Source: Leptospira noguchii serovar Panama str. CZ214 (GTDB taxonomy: Bacteria; Spirochaetota; Leptospiria; Leptospirales; Leptospiraceae). From it: 64,000 nucleotides of DNA. The notes beneath the pieces were generated by a model. It was not told the origin of the DNA. It ran no database searches and was given only the letters and a program-made list of their open reading frames with translations. Below are positions 37,718 through 48,275 of this stretch, one piece after another. Both the position numbers and the translations under genes were made by a program. The stretch spans positions 124,001-188,000 of the forward strand of contig NZ_AKWY02000034.1 of the NCBI RefSeq assembly GCF_000306255.2. Direction: 5' to 3'. How positions within the stretch are numbered: position 1 is the stretch's first letter; each line of letters starts with the position of its first letter.

Positions 37718-38432
37718 CGTTATATTTTTCGAACAGATATACGACTTAAATTATCTAGTATTTTTAGAATAGAAATTTAATTTAAGATAGGGTAATTTGC
37801 CCTATATCTTTAGGAAAAGAATGTATCAGTATTGATTAAGGAATATAAATATTCAAAAAAAAGAATCTGAGATAAACCCTATATCCAGTTTTTGGACAAG
37901 AACAGAGTTTGTCATATTGTTGGAATTTCCTGAAATTACAAAATAAAAAATGGGTGTAGTCTTTTGGGAGAATTTTTTCTGAAAGAAAAAACTAAAAAAC
38001 AGAAAAGTTTAGAGATGATTTTATTTTTATGGTGAATCAAAAAAATAAGATTTTTTTATTGGAAATTTTTATAAAAAGATGAGATTAAAATTTCGTAAAA
38101 CACGAATTTGGCGCTAAATCAGTTTATACAAGAATAGAGTTGTTGAAAAATTCCATAGTTCAATTGAACAAACTGCTTCAATTGCCCGTTTCCATGGAAT
38201 AGAAAACAGTTGGAGAATTAATTTTTCAACAACTCTAATGAGAACTTTCAGAAAAGTTTATTATAAATTCCTAAAATAACTTAGTTTAAATTGTAGAGAA
38301 ATTATTACTGATCCTTAAACTATAAATTTTGAGATGAATTTTCCTTTAAGGACGGGCTCTATTTTATAATTCTGAGTGTTATAATAACATCATATAGTAA
38401 GCCGATTCTGGAATCGCGTGGAAACTCCCACG
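37718..38432. other. Gap between SBBP paralogues, carrying a MITE
   Basis: About 715 bases separating the two paralogues, both on the minus strand. It contains MITE copy C (38137-38235) and otherwise AT-rich sequence that should include the promoter of the gene at 36293-37717. No gene seen. Confidence 0.45.
38137..38235. mobile_element. MITE-like element, copy C
   Basis: A well-preserved 99-bp copy. It begins GAGTTGTTGAAAAATT and ends AATTTTTCAACAACTC, perfect inverted termini of 16 bases, with TA on each side. Inside it shares TTGCCCGTTTCCATGGAA with the other copies. Non-coding. Confidence 0.85.
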
Positions 38433-39863
38433 TTATCTGTATCGAACAATGAATGCTCCTTGGGATCCAAGAAGAGGAGAGCCATTGATTGAACTATTTG
38501 TATGTCCAAGACCATAAGTATTTCCTCTCGAATCTGACGAGATTCCTGAAGCGGTTATTGTTGCACCGGGGGTGGCGATTCGCCGTATAAATTCAATTTG
38601 TCCGGACGAATCGTGTTTTGCAAGAAATACATCCGACCTTCCTATGGATCCGATTCTACCGTCGTCTAAGACATTTCCTGTGCTGTAACCGATTGTATAA
38701 ATGTTTCCGTTTTCGTCGGTGGTGATCCCGTTGATTTCGGTATCCGCTTGGTTATCAATAGGACCGAATTGTCGGATCCATTCTTGATTGTTAGTTTGGA
38801 TATTGTGTTTTAAGATCGTTCCAAGAAAATTATTTCCCCCTAAAAGCGGATCAAAACGAGCGTTGCTCTTTGCTCCCACTAGGATATTTCCGAACGGATC
38901 AATGGTTACGTGACAATTCGTAACCGAACCTAAAGCCGAACCTAGTCCGGTAAAATAGTGCTGATTGCCTTGTTCATCGTAATTATAGATAAAAAGATTT
39001 TCAGTTCCAATTCCTTGGTTTGTTCCATTTAGATAGTTTGCAGTTCCGTGGCCGACCATAAAAACACTATTGGTCGTTCTATCAAAGGCAACTCCGGTAG
39101 GATGACTTCTTGTATTTTGAATGTTAACATGTTTACGCCAATCCTCTCCTCCGTCCCATTTAAACTTAATGATAAATCCGTAATGTCCAAATTGCGAATT
39201 TCCAGAAAAACTGTCCGTTTCACCAACTATATAAGAACTTCCTGATCGATCTATCGTAATAGCGTTAGGTGTTATTCTGCCATTTCTATACCCTTTTTGC
39301 TCCGACCAGATTAAGTTTCCGTTGGAGCCGAATTTCATTAGGAACAAATCTTGTCTTCCTGAAAGAACGCGCCGAAAGTTGCCGTCTGTAATGCCGGTTA
39401 CGAATATATTTCCGTTCTGATCTACCGCAATTCCCTTTGCTTCTAAAGCAACACCTGCATTTCCGATTTGTTTTGCCCAAATTTGATTCATTCGAGAATC
39501 ATATTTGATGATGGTAAGATCTCTCATTCCTATGTTTCTTGCGATGTAAAGTTCTCCGTTTGTGTCTCCTGCCACGTATATAAAACCATTTTCATCCACC
39601 GTAATACTTCTATTAATGGTATGTGCATGAGGAACTCCGGTTATTATGGTTTGTTTTAACTCAAAGTTCTTTGCTTCTTCCCTCTCTTCCTCAATACCGT
39701 TTTCTTCTGGAAAATGGTCAATATGTATTATTTCCGCGTTCTCTCTAAAAACGAACTGCATCCATAAACCGTCCGATTCGGGACGAGGTATGCCAAGCAT
39801 ATTAGCAAGATTGCAATTTTGAAAGAATGTAAAAACAAAAATAAAAATGTAAATTTGAAACAT
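38433..39863 (-). CDS. SBBP-repeat lipoprotein, beta-propeller-like (paralogue 1)
   Basis: A 476-residue lipoprotein, signal MFQIYIFIFVFTFFQNC with Cys17. It has the same plan as its neighbour: an IPRPESDGLWMQ start, an acidic linker, then repeats DENGFIYVAGDTN, DQNGNIFVTGITD, DRSGSSYIVGETD, TTNSVFMVGHGT, DPFGNILVGAKSN, DENGNIYTIGYST and DSRGNTYGLGHTN. The ordered one-to-one match of repeats with the neighbouring paralogue shows whole-gene duplication. Surface exposure and host or matrix contact are plausible for a spirochaete lipoprotein but not shown. Confidence 0.85.
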   Translation of the reverse strand: MFQIYIFIFVFTFFQNCNLANMLGIPRPESDGLWMQFVFRENAEIIHIDHFPEENGIEEEREEAKNFELKQTIITGVPHAHTINRSITVDENGFIYVAGDTNGELYIARNIGMRDLTIIKYDSRMNQIWAKQIGNAGVALEAKGIAVDQNGNIFVTGITDGNFRRVLSGRQDLFLMKFGSNGNLIWSEQKGYRNGRITPNAITIDRSGSSYIVGETDSFSGNSQFGHYGFIIKFKWDGGEDWRKHVNIQNTRSHPTGVAFDRTTNSVFMVGHGTANYLNGTNQGIGTENLFIYNYDEQGNQHYFTGLGSALGSVTNCHVTIDPFGNILVGAKSNARFDPLLGGNNFLGTILKHNIQTNNQEWIRQFGPIDNQADTEINGITTDENGNIYTIGYSTGNVLDDGRIGSIGRSDVFLAKHDSSGQIEFIRRIATPGATITASGISSDSRGNTYGLGHTNSSINGSPLLGSQGAFIVRYR

Positions 39864-40997
<1,134 letters not shown>

Positions 40998-41318
40998 ATG
41001 AACGATGCGCTAAGACACAAACTTTTGAGAATTCTGGAAGAAAATCCAGAAGTAAATCAAAGAGAAATTTCCGAAATTTTAGGAATCAGTTTAGGAAAGG
41101 TGAATTATTGTCTAAAAGCATTGATGGATAAGGGATGGATCAAGGCGAGAAATTTCAAAAATAGTAAACATAAACTTGCTTACGCATATTTTTTAACTCC
41201 GACTGGAATTGAAGAAAAGGCTCGTATTACTGTCCGTTATCTGAAATTGAAGATGCAAGAATACGAAGAGATTCAAAAAGAAATCGAAGAATTAAAAAAG
41301 GAAATCGGAGAACAATAA
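40998..41318 (+). CDS. MarR family EPS-associated transcriptional regulator
   Basis: A 106-residue winged-helix DNA-binding protein. The helix-turn-helix is [37 protein letters not shown], residues 20-56, followed by a wing and a C-terminal Glu/Lys-rich coiled coil (residues about 75-106) that would allow dimer formation. It matches the small MarR-like regulators that head exopolysaccharide or O-antigen clusters (TIGR04176 type). It is the first gene of the locus, six bases before the next gene, so it probably controls the whole operon. Confidence 0.88.
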   Translation: MNDALRHKLLRILEENPEVNQREISEILGISLGKVNYCLKALMDKGWIKARNFKNSKHKLAYAYFLTPTGIEEKARITVRYLKLKMQEYEEIQKEIEELKKEIGEQ

Positions 41319-41323
41319 AGGCG

Positions 41324-42268
<945 letters not shown>

Positions 42269-42285
42269 AGGGTGTATTTAACCAT

Positions 42286-43383
42286 TTGATCTTAGTAATA
42301 GGTTCCGGTATAGTAGGGAGTTGGGTCGCTTATCAACTTTCTAAAAACACCCAATTAGATATTTATTTATGTGATGCCTCGGAAAATAGAGGTGATGGTA
42401 TTAGCGGAAGAAATTCCGGAGTTTTACATTCTGGGATTTACTATTCCGAAGATTCACAAAAATTAAAACACTGCCTTAGAGGTTACGAATTATCACTAGA
42501 ATTTTTTAATCAATTTAATGTCCCTTATAATATTTGCGGCAAGATAATTACGACTGGAGCTAAAGAAGATCCTTCTATTGAGTTACAAAAAAAAGAAAAG
42601 TTAGAAGAACTTTATAGCAAATCTGTAAAGTATAATATTCAAGATACATTTTATATAAAAAATCTTACTTCTGAATATCCTTTCCTTTTGGGAGAAAATG
42701 CAATTCATATTTCTAAAACCGGGGTAGTCGATGTTTCTCTTTATTTAAAAGCGCTTTGGAAAGAATGTGAAAATTCTGGAGTCACTTTTATTAAAGGCAA
42801 ACGATTTCTTTTTCAAGAAGAAGTTCCTTTTTTTTGTGATATGCAGTCAGGACGAATGGAAGAAATTGAAGCCGATTGTATTGTTAACGCCGGAGGTCTT
42901 CATTCAGATGAGCTTATAAAGCAGTTGAAAGAATTAAAATATGAGATTCGCCCAAATAAAGGTGAGTATTACCGTTTAAGAAGAGAGCTTCCATTTAAAA
43001 AATTAGTCTATCCTCTTCCGTCTTATTCAAGTACTGCATTAGGTGTTCATTATACGTTTCATCTCAATGGCGAGTCATACGCAGGTCCAAATTCTAATTG
43101 GGCTGAATCTAAAACGGATTATAAATTTCAAACGTCTAGAGATGTTTTTTTTAATTCTTTAAAAAATATTACAAATTATTACACTGAAGAAGATTTGATC
43201 CAAGGTTACGTAGGTTTAAGACCTAGGTTATTTTTTGATAATAAACCAATTGCTGATTTTGTAATTAAAAAATACCCAGAAAATCGCCCCTGGATTCATT
43301 TACTTGGGATTGAAAGTCCTGGACTTACTTCTTCTCCTTCGATTGGCGAAGAAGTTTCTCTATTAGTCAAATCACTGATTTAG
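42286..43383 (+). CDS. FAD-dependent oxidoreductase, LhgO-like
   Basis: A 365-residue DAO-type flavoprotein. It starts with the dinucleotide-binding fold ILVIGSGIVGSWVAYQLS (TTG start), followed by GISGRNSGVLHSGIYYSEDSQKLKHCLRG, which matches L-2-hydroxyglutarate oxidases. The C-terminus IHLLGIESPGLTSSPSIGEEVS completes the FAD site. In a sugar locus it more likely oxidises a hydroxy acid or sugar intermediate than serves central metabolism (inference). It lies 17 bases after fcl and shares its transcript. Confidence 0.85.
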   Translation: MILVIGSGIVGSWVAYQLSKNTQLDIYLCDASENRGDGISGRNSGVLHSGIYYSEDSQKLKHCLRGYELSLEFFNQFNVPYNICGKIITTGAKEDPSIELQKKEKLEELYSKSVKYNIQDTFYIKNLTSEYPFLLGENAIHISKTGVVDVSLYLKALWKECENSGVTFIKGKRFLFQEEVPFFCDMQSGRMEEIEADCIVNAGGLHSDELIKQLKELKYEIRPNKGEYYRLRRELPFKKLVYPLPSYSSTALGVHYTFHLNGESYAGPNSNWAESKTDYKFQTSRDVFFNSLKNITNYYTEEDLIQGYVGLRPRLFFDNKPIADFVIKKYPENRPWIHLLGIESPGLTSSPSIGEEVSLLVKSLI

Positions 43384-43412
43384 TAATTTTTCTTTATGTA
43401 AGAGGAAAGCAA

Positions 43413-43970
43413 ATGTTAGATCATTACAATGCGTATATTGGCCGTCTTCAATCGGTTCTTGTTCCCGAAAGAGCATCCGAAATAGAACGTCTTGCACTTT
43501 CATTGAAAGATGCTTGGGAGACTAAAAAACAAGTTTTCCTTTGTGGAAACGGCGGAAGTGCAGGAAACGCAATTCATCTCGCGAATGATTTTAATTATGG
43601 TATCGATAAAAAAAACGGAATAGGGCTTCGTGTAGAAGCCTTGCCTGCGAATGCTGCCGTCATTACTTGCCTTGCCAATGACGAAGGATACGATACTATT
43701 TTTTCTCAACAATTAGAGGTAAAAGCGAATAAAGGTGATGTTCTAATCGTTCTTTCTGGGAGTGGTAATTCACCTAACGTAGTAAAGGCGCTTGAGGTCG
43801 GAAATCGTATCGGTATGACGACCTACGCAATTTTGGGATTTTCGGGAGGGAAGTGTAAAGAATTGGCAAAATATCCAATTCACTTTCCGATTAATGACAT
43901 GCAAATATCCGAAGATTTACAAGTAATTGTCGGTCATATGTGTATGCAGTGGTTATGTGAGGCTAAATAA
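43413..43970 (+). CDS. gmhA: SIS-domain isomerase, GmhA-like
   Basis: A 185-residue sugar isomerase. The SIS fold is visible as VFLCGNGGSAGNAIHLANDFNYG (residues 38-60) and DVLIVLSGSGNSPNVVKALE near 110-129, the two phosphosugar-binding loops. The best family match is D-sedoheptulose-7-phosphate isomerase, which makes D-glycero-manno-heptose 7-phosphate for LPS. AGAGGAAAG gives a strong ribosome site. Nearby HldE-like and nucleotidyltransferase genes support a heptose pathway. Confidence 0.82.
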   Translation: MLDHYNAYIGRLQSVLVPERASEIERLALSLKDAWETKKQVFLCGNGGSAGNAIHLANDFNYGIDKKNGIGLRVEALPANAAVITCLANDEGYDTIFSQQLEVKANKGDVLIVLSGSGNSPNVVKALEVGNRIGMTTYAILGFSGGKCKELAKYPIHFPINDMQISEDLQVIVGHMCMQWLCEAK

Positions 43971-43976
43971 ATAAGA

Positions 43977-44966
43977 ATGAAAGCATTAGTTACCGGAGGA
44001 GCCGGATTTATCGGAAGTCACCTTGTTGATCTTCTATTAGAAAACAAATTTGAAGTTACTGTTTTGGATAATTTTAGCACGGGCAGGGCTTTAAATCTCG
44101 ATCACGTAAAGAAAAAAATCGATTTAGTCGAATGCGATATATCCGTTCAAGGCGATTGGATAAAGAAGTTCCAATCGGTTGATTACGTATTTCATCTCGC
44201 AGCACTTGCGGATATTGTTCCAAGTATTCAAAATCCTGAAGGGTATTTTCAGTCTAACGTAACAGGCACCTTAAACGTTTTACAAGCAAGCAGGCATCAG
44301 AATGTAAAGCGTTTTGTTTATGCCGCCTCATCTTCCTGTTATGGGATTCCGGAAGTTTATCCGACTCCCGAGACGTCTCCGATTCAACCTCAGTATCCTT
44401 ACGCTCTTACGAAAAGAATGGGAGAGGAATTGGTAATACACTGGGCTCAGGTTTATAAATTTCCTGCTTTATCATTACGATTCTTTAATGTTTACGGACC
44501 TAGATCTCGAACTTCAGGAACTTACGGGGCCGTTTTTGGAGTATTCCTTGCTCAAAAGTTAGCTGAAAAACCTTTTACCGTGGTAGGGGATGGGAAACAA
44601 ACTAGGGATTTTACTTATGTGAGAGATGTGGTGGAAGCAGTTTTTGCTGCTGCACAAAGTGATAAAGTAGGTGAAATTTATAACGTTGGAAGCGGTGCGA
44701 CGATTTCAGTAAATCGAATTGTAGAACTTCTAAAAGGAGAAGTTACGTACATTCCAAAGCGACCTGGTGAACCAGATAGTACTTTTGCAGATATTACGAA
44801 AATTAAAAAAGACTTAAATTGGTCCCCTAAGATTTCTATAGAAACAGGAATTGGAGAATTATTAAAAAATATAAATTATTGGAGAGAAGCCCCAGTGTGG
44901 ACGCCTGATAAAATAGAAAAGGCTACATCTGATTGGTTTAAGTATCTTGGCGGATCTAATTCATAA
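43977..44966 (+). CDS. NAD-dependent nucleotide-sugar epimerase (SDR)
   Basis: A 329-residue extended short-chain dehydrogenase. The NAD motif is TGGAGFIGSHLVDLLL at residues 6-21; the catalytic Ser region is AASSSCYG and the YALTK at about 142-146 gives the Tyr-x-x-x-Lys pair. RFFNVYGPRS and VYVRDVV-type segments are those of UDP-glucose/UDP-GlcNAc 4-epimerases and related enzymes. The exact sugar cannot be read from sequence. It lies six bases after gmhA and overlaps the next gene by 20 bases. Confidence 0.85.
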   Translation: MKALVTGGAGFIGSHLVDLLLENKFEVTVLDNFSTGRALNLDHVKKKIDLVECDISVQGDWIKKFQSVDYVFHLAALADIVPSIQNPEGYFQSNVTGTLNVLQASRHQNVKRFVYAASSSCYGIPEVYPTPETSPIQPQYPYALTKRMGEELVIHWAQVYKFPALSLRFFNVYGPRSRTSGTYGAVFGVFLAQKLAEKPFTVVGDGKQTRDFTYVRDVVEAVFAAAQSDKVGEIYNVGSGATISVNRIVELLKGEVTYIPKRPGEPDSTFADITKIKKDLNWSPKISIETGIGELLKNINYWREAPVWTPDKIEKATSDWFKYLGGSNS

Positions 44967-45750
44967 AAACGAAATTAATGTTTTGATTTTAGCGGCTGGA
45001 CTTGGAACTAGGTTAAAACCTCTTACAGATTTTTGGCCAAAATGTTTGATGCCGATTTCCGGAAAGCCTTTGCTTGAAATTTGGTTGGATCAGATCTCTC
45101 AATTAAAAATTTCTAAAGTTTTGGTGAATCTTCATTATTTGAGCGAGGTCGTATCTTCTTTTTTAAAAAGACCGAGATATAAGGATTGGGTCAAATCCGT
45201 CTATGAGCCTGAGTTATTAGGTACGGCTGGAACTCTTCAAAAAAACTATGATTTCTTTAAAGGAAAAACAATTCTTTTGATTCACGGCGATAATCTTTGT
45301 TTATGCGATTTTGATTCTTTTGTTGAATTTCATTTTTTGAAAAGACCTAAGGGTTCTCTTATAACGATGATGACGTTTCGAACTGATTCTCCGAAAAGTT
45401 GCGGGATTGTGGAACTGGATGATAACGGAGTCGTTCAGAGATTCCACGAAAAAGTAGAGAACCCTCCAGGAGATCTGGCAAATGCCGCTATCTATTTGAT
45501 TGAGCCAGAAGTTTTAGATTGGATTCGAGAAAAAGAATACGTAAATGATTTTAGCAATCAGGTATTGCCTCAGTTTTTAGGTAAAATCGCCACTTGGGAA
45601 AACAAAGATATAATGCGCGATATTGGAAATTCAGAAGCCTTGGCGAAAGCTCAAAAGGAAATTGTTTTTCCAAAAAACAATAATTTAGATGAATGGGAAA
45701 CTGAATTTTTATCAAACTCGATTCATCAATCCATTCAATCCATATTATGA
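44947..45750 (+). CDS. Sugar-phosphate nucleotidyltransferase, HddC/RmlA-like
   Basis: A 267-residue NTP transferase. The signature INVLILAAGLGTRLKPLTDFWPKCLMPI covers residues 9-36; later LLIHGDNLCLCDF gives the Asp that binds the metal, and FHEKVENPPGDLANAAIYLIEPEVLDW is the sugar-binding segment. It resembles D-glycero-alpha-D-manno-heptose 1-phosphate guanylyltransferase and other such enzymes. The start is a TTG within the upstream gene. A role in activating a heptose is supported by its place between GmhA-like and HldE-like genes. Confidence 0.8.
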   Translation: MADLIHKNEINVLILAAGLGTRLKPLTDFWPKCLMPISGKPLLEIWLDQISQLKISKVLVNLHYLSEVVSSFLKRPRYKDWVKSVYEPELLGTAGTLQKNYDFFKGKTILLIHGDNLCLCDFDSFVEFHFLKRPKGSLITMMTFRTDSPKSCGIVELDDNGVVQRFHEKVENPPGDLANAAIYLIEPEVLDWIREKEYVNDFSNQVLPQFLGKIATWENKDIMRDIGNSEALAKAQKEIVFPKNNNLDEWETEFLSNSIHQSIQSIL

Positions 45751-47279
45751 TTCCGAATTCTCATAAGATTATATCTGTCGTAGACGTTTCACAATTGAGT
45801 GAAAGTCCATTAGAAGAATCTTTAGTTCTTTGTTATGGGCATTTTAACGTTATACATCCGGGACATATTCGATTTTTACAATATGCTAAAAGTCTTGGAA
45901 AAAAACTAAAAGTAGCGGTTCTAGGAGATCAAAGTATTACAGAATCTCAAAGAAGTAAATACTTTCATCAAATGGAAAGAGCAGAGGGTGTGGCTTCTTT
46001 ACATTTTGTAGACTTAGTTTACGTATTGGATAAAATTTCTCTCGAGGACTTATCGATCCAGATTAAACCCTCTGTTTTAGTTTTGGGAAAAGAACTTGAA
46101 AATACACATCGTGAAGACATTAAGGCTGCGGTTTATAGTATTGAAAAACAAAATGGGAAAGTTATTTTTCATGCAGGTGAGGTTCACTATGCAAGCGCTG
46201 ATTTACTTCATGGCAGCCAACAAGATCTTGAATCGGAAAGAAAACATTTATTTCTTCAGGCAAACAAACGACAGGGAATCGATCTCGCAAAACTTGTAAC
46301 TTACATTGAAAAATTTTCCAATTCTAAAATCCTCGTTGTTGGAGATACAATTGTAGATCAGTATGTTGCGTGTGACGCAATTGGAATTAGTGCCGAGGCT
46401 CCCGTTCTTGTAGTTAAGGAGTTAGAAACTAGAGAATTTGTGGGTGGGGCTGGGGTAGTTGCCGCACACGTAAAGGCTTTGGGCGCGGATTGTACTTTTT
46501 TATCCGTTGTAGGCGAGGATGAAAATGCAAATTTGGTAAATAAAAACTTACAAGAACAAGGTATTGATGTACAATTAACTCGTGATAGCAGTCGTCCTAC
46601 TACATTCAAAATTCGTTATATGGTTGAAAATCAAAAACTATTTCGAGTCAGTCGTCTTAAGGAACACTCTCTCTCAAAAAAAGTTGAAGATCAACTCATT
46701 GAAAAATTAAGAAAAATTGCGAAAAACTACGATGGAATTCTAGTTTGTGACTTTGTATATGGGGTGATAACGAATAGAATTCTTGCTGAAATTCGATCAA
46801 TAGCAAGGGAAAACAATATTTTACTGTTTGGAGATTTACAGTGTAGTAGTCAAGTTGGCAATATTGCTAAATTTGAAGATTTTAATTTAATTTGCCCAAC
46901 TGAAAGAGAGGCTAGAATTGCTTTAGCAAATCATGAAGATGGTGTAGAATGGATTGCAAATACTCTTTTGGAAAAAACACGTTCTAGAAATTTACTAATT
47001 AAGTTGGGTGCGGAAGGATTTATTGCCTATTCGAACGATACTACTCCAGGCAATCTTAAAAAAAGTGAACATTTTCCTGCTTTAGTTTCCAATCCGGTAG
47101 ATGTAGCCGGAGCGGGTGATTCCTTGTTAGCAGCTATTTCTGTTAGTATGTGTTCCGGTGCAAATTTAATGGAAGCTTCTGCAATTGGTACTTGTATGGC
47201 GGCGCTTGCCGTTCAAACAGTTGGGAATATACCTGTTTCTCATCAGAAACTTGAAAACTATATTAAGAATTTGAGGTAA
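45747..47279 (+). CDS. HldE-like bifunctional protein with swapped domains
   Basis: A 510-residue fusion. Residues about 25-165 are a cytidylyltransferase-like domain with LCYGHFNVIHPGHIRFL, the (H/T)xGH nucleotide-binding motif. Residues about 190-510 are a PfkB/ribokinase domain starting ILVVGDTIVDQYV, with FVGGAGVVAAHVKALGA and the catalytic DVAGAGDSLLAA near the C-terminus. Canonical HldE (heptose 7-phosphate kinase/adenylyltransferase) has the kinase first and the transferase second; here the order is reversed. Substrate is therefore not certain, although the neighbours suggest heptose. It overlaps the previous gene as ATGA. Confidence 0.83.
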   Translation: MIPNSHKIISVVDVSQLSESPLEESLVLCYGHFNVIHPGHIRFLQYAKSLGKKLKVAVLGDQSITESQRSKYFHQMERAEGVASLHFVDLVYVLDKISLEDLSIQIKPSVLVLGKELENTHREDIKAAVYSIEKQNGKVIFHAGEVHYASADLLHGSQQDLESERKHLFLQANKRQGIDLAKLVTYIEKFSNSKILVVGDTIVDQYVACDAIGISAEAPVLVVKELETREFVGGAGVVAAHVKALGADCTFLSVVGEDENANLVNKNLQEQGIDVQLTRDSSRPTTFKIRYMVENQKLFRVSRLKEHSLSKKVEDQLIEKLRKIAKNYDGILVCDFVYGVITNRILAEIRSIARENNILLFGDLQCSSQVGNIAKFEDFNLICPTEREARIALANHEDGVEWIANTLLEKTRSRNLLIKLGAEGFIAYSNDTTPGNLKKSEHFPALVSNPVDVAGAGDSLLAAISVSMCSGANLMEASAIGTCMAALAVQTVGNIPVSHQKLENYIKNLR

Positions 47280-47282
47280 ATA

Positions 47283-48275
47283 ATGGGCCAAGATATTAAA
47301 AGTATTTATATAACTGGCGGTGCCGGTTATGTCGGGGCCATGCTTGTGCCTCGCCTTCTTTCGGAAGGTTATAAAGTTACAGTACTTGATCTTATGATCT
47401 ATGGAGAAGATGTGCTTAAAAAACATCCTAACCTAACAAAGATTCAAGGTGATATTCGAGATCAAGATGTATTGAATCAAACAATTCCAGGTCATGATTC
47501 GGTAATTCATTTGGCATGTATTTCCAATGATCCTAGTTTTGAGTTAAATCCGAATTTAGGAAAATCAATCAACTTGGACGCATTTCGACCTCTTGTTGAA
47601 ATTAGTAAAAAGCACGCCGTCAAAAGATTCATTTATGCTTCCTCTTCTTCTGTTTATGGAATTAAAGATGAGCCAAATGTTACTGAGGATTTTTCATTAG
47701 AACCTCTTACCGATTATTCCAAGTTTAAAGCGGATTGCGAAAAAATTCTTTCAGAATATCAGTCCTCTGATTTTACGACTGTTACAATTCGCCCTGCTAC
47801 GGTTTGTGGTTATTCTCCTAGACAAAGATTGGACGTTGTAGTAAATATTTTGACTAATCTTGCTTATCATAAACGCGAGATCAGCGTGTTCGGAGGCGCT
47901 CAGCTTCGTCCGAATATTCATATTGACGATATGGTCGATGCTTATTTGGTTTTGTTACGCGCTCCAAAAGAAAAAGTAGCAGGAGAAATATATAACGCCG
48001 GTTATTTGAACTTTACAGTTTCTGAAATTGCTAATATGGTTAAAGAAGTTGTCGGAGAAGATGTAAAGTTAGTTACCACTCCTACAAACGATAATCGATC
48101 TTACCATATTTCTTCCGATAAGATTTACAATCAATTGGGGTTCCGTGCAAATCGTTCTATCAAGTTGGCTGCAGAAGATTTAAAGAAAGCTTTTGATTCT
48201 GGCCTTCTTCCGAATTCTCTGACCGATGAAAAATATTTTAATATAAAACGTATGCAATCTATAAGTTTAAGATGA
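47283..48275 (+). CDS. NAD-dependent sugar epimerase/dehydratase (SDR)
   Basis: A 330-residue extended SDR with TGGAGYVGAMLVPRLLS as the NAD-binding motif (residues 11-27). The catalytic residues appear as YASSSSVYG and a Tyr-Ser-Lys-Phe-Lys segment, DYSKFKADCEKIL, where YSKFK supplies the YxxxK pair. RPATVCGYSPRQRLDVVVNIL is typical of the nucleotide-sugar branch. It is distinct from the SDR at 43977. It overlaps the next gene as ATGA, so the products may act in sequence. Confidence 0.83.
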   Translation: MGQDIKSIYITGGAGYVGAMLVPRLLSEGYKVTVLDLMIYGEDVLKKHPNLTKIQGDIRDQDVLNQTIPGHDSVIHLACISNDPSFELNPNLGKSINLDAFRPLVEISKKHAVKRFIYASSSSVYGIKDEPNVTEDFSLEPLTDYSKFKADCEKILSEYQSSDFTTVTIRPATVCGYSPRQRLDVVVNILTNLAYHKREISVFGGAQLRPNIHIDDMVDAYLVLLRAPKEKVAGEIYNAGYLNFTVSEIANMVKEVVGEDVKLVTTPTNDNRSYHISSDKIYNQLGFRANRSIKLAAEDLKKAFDSGLLPNSLTDEKYFNIKRMQSISLR

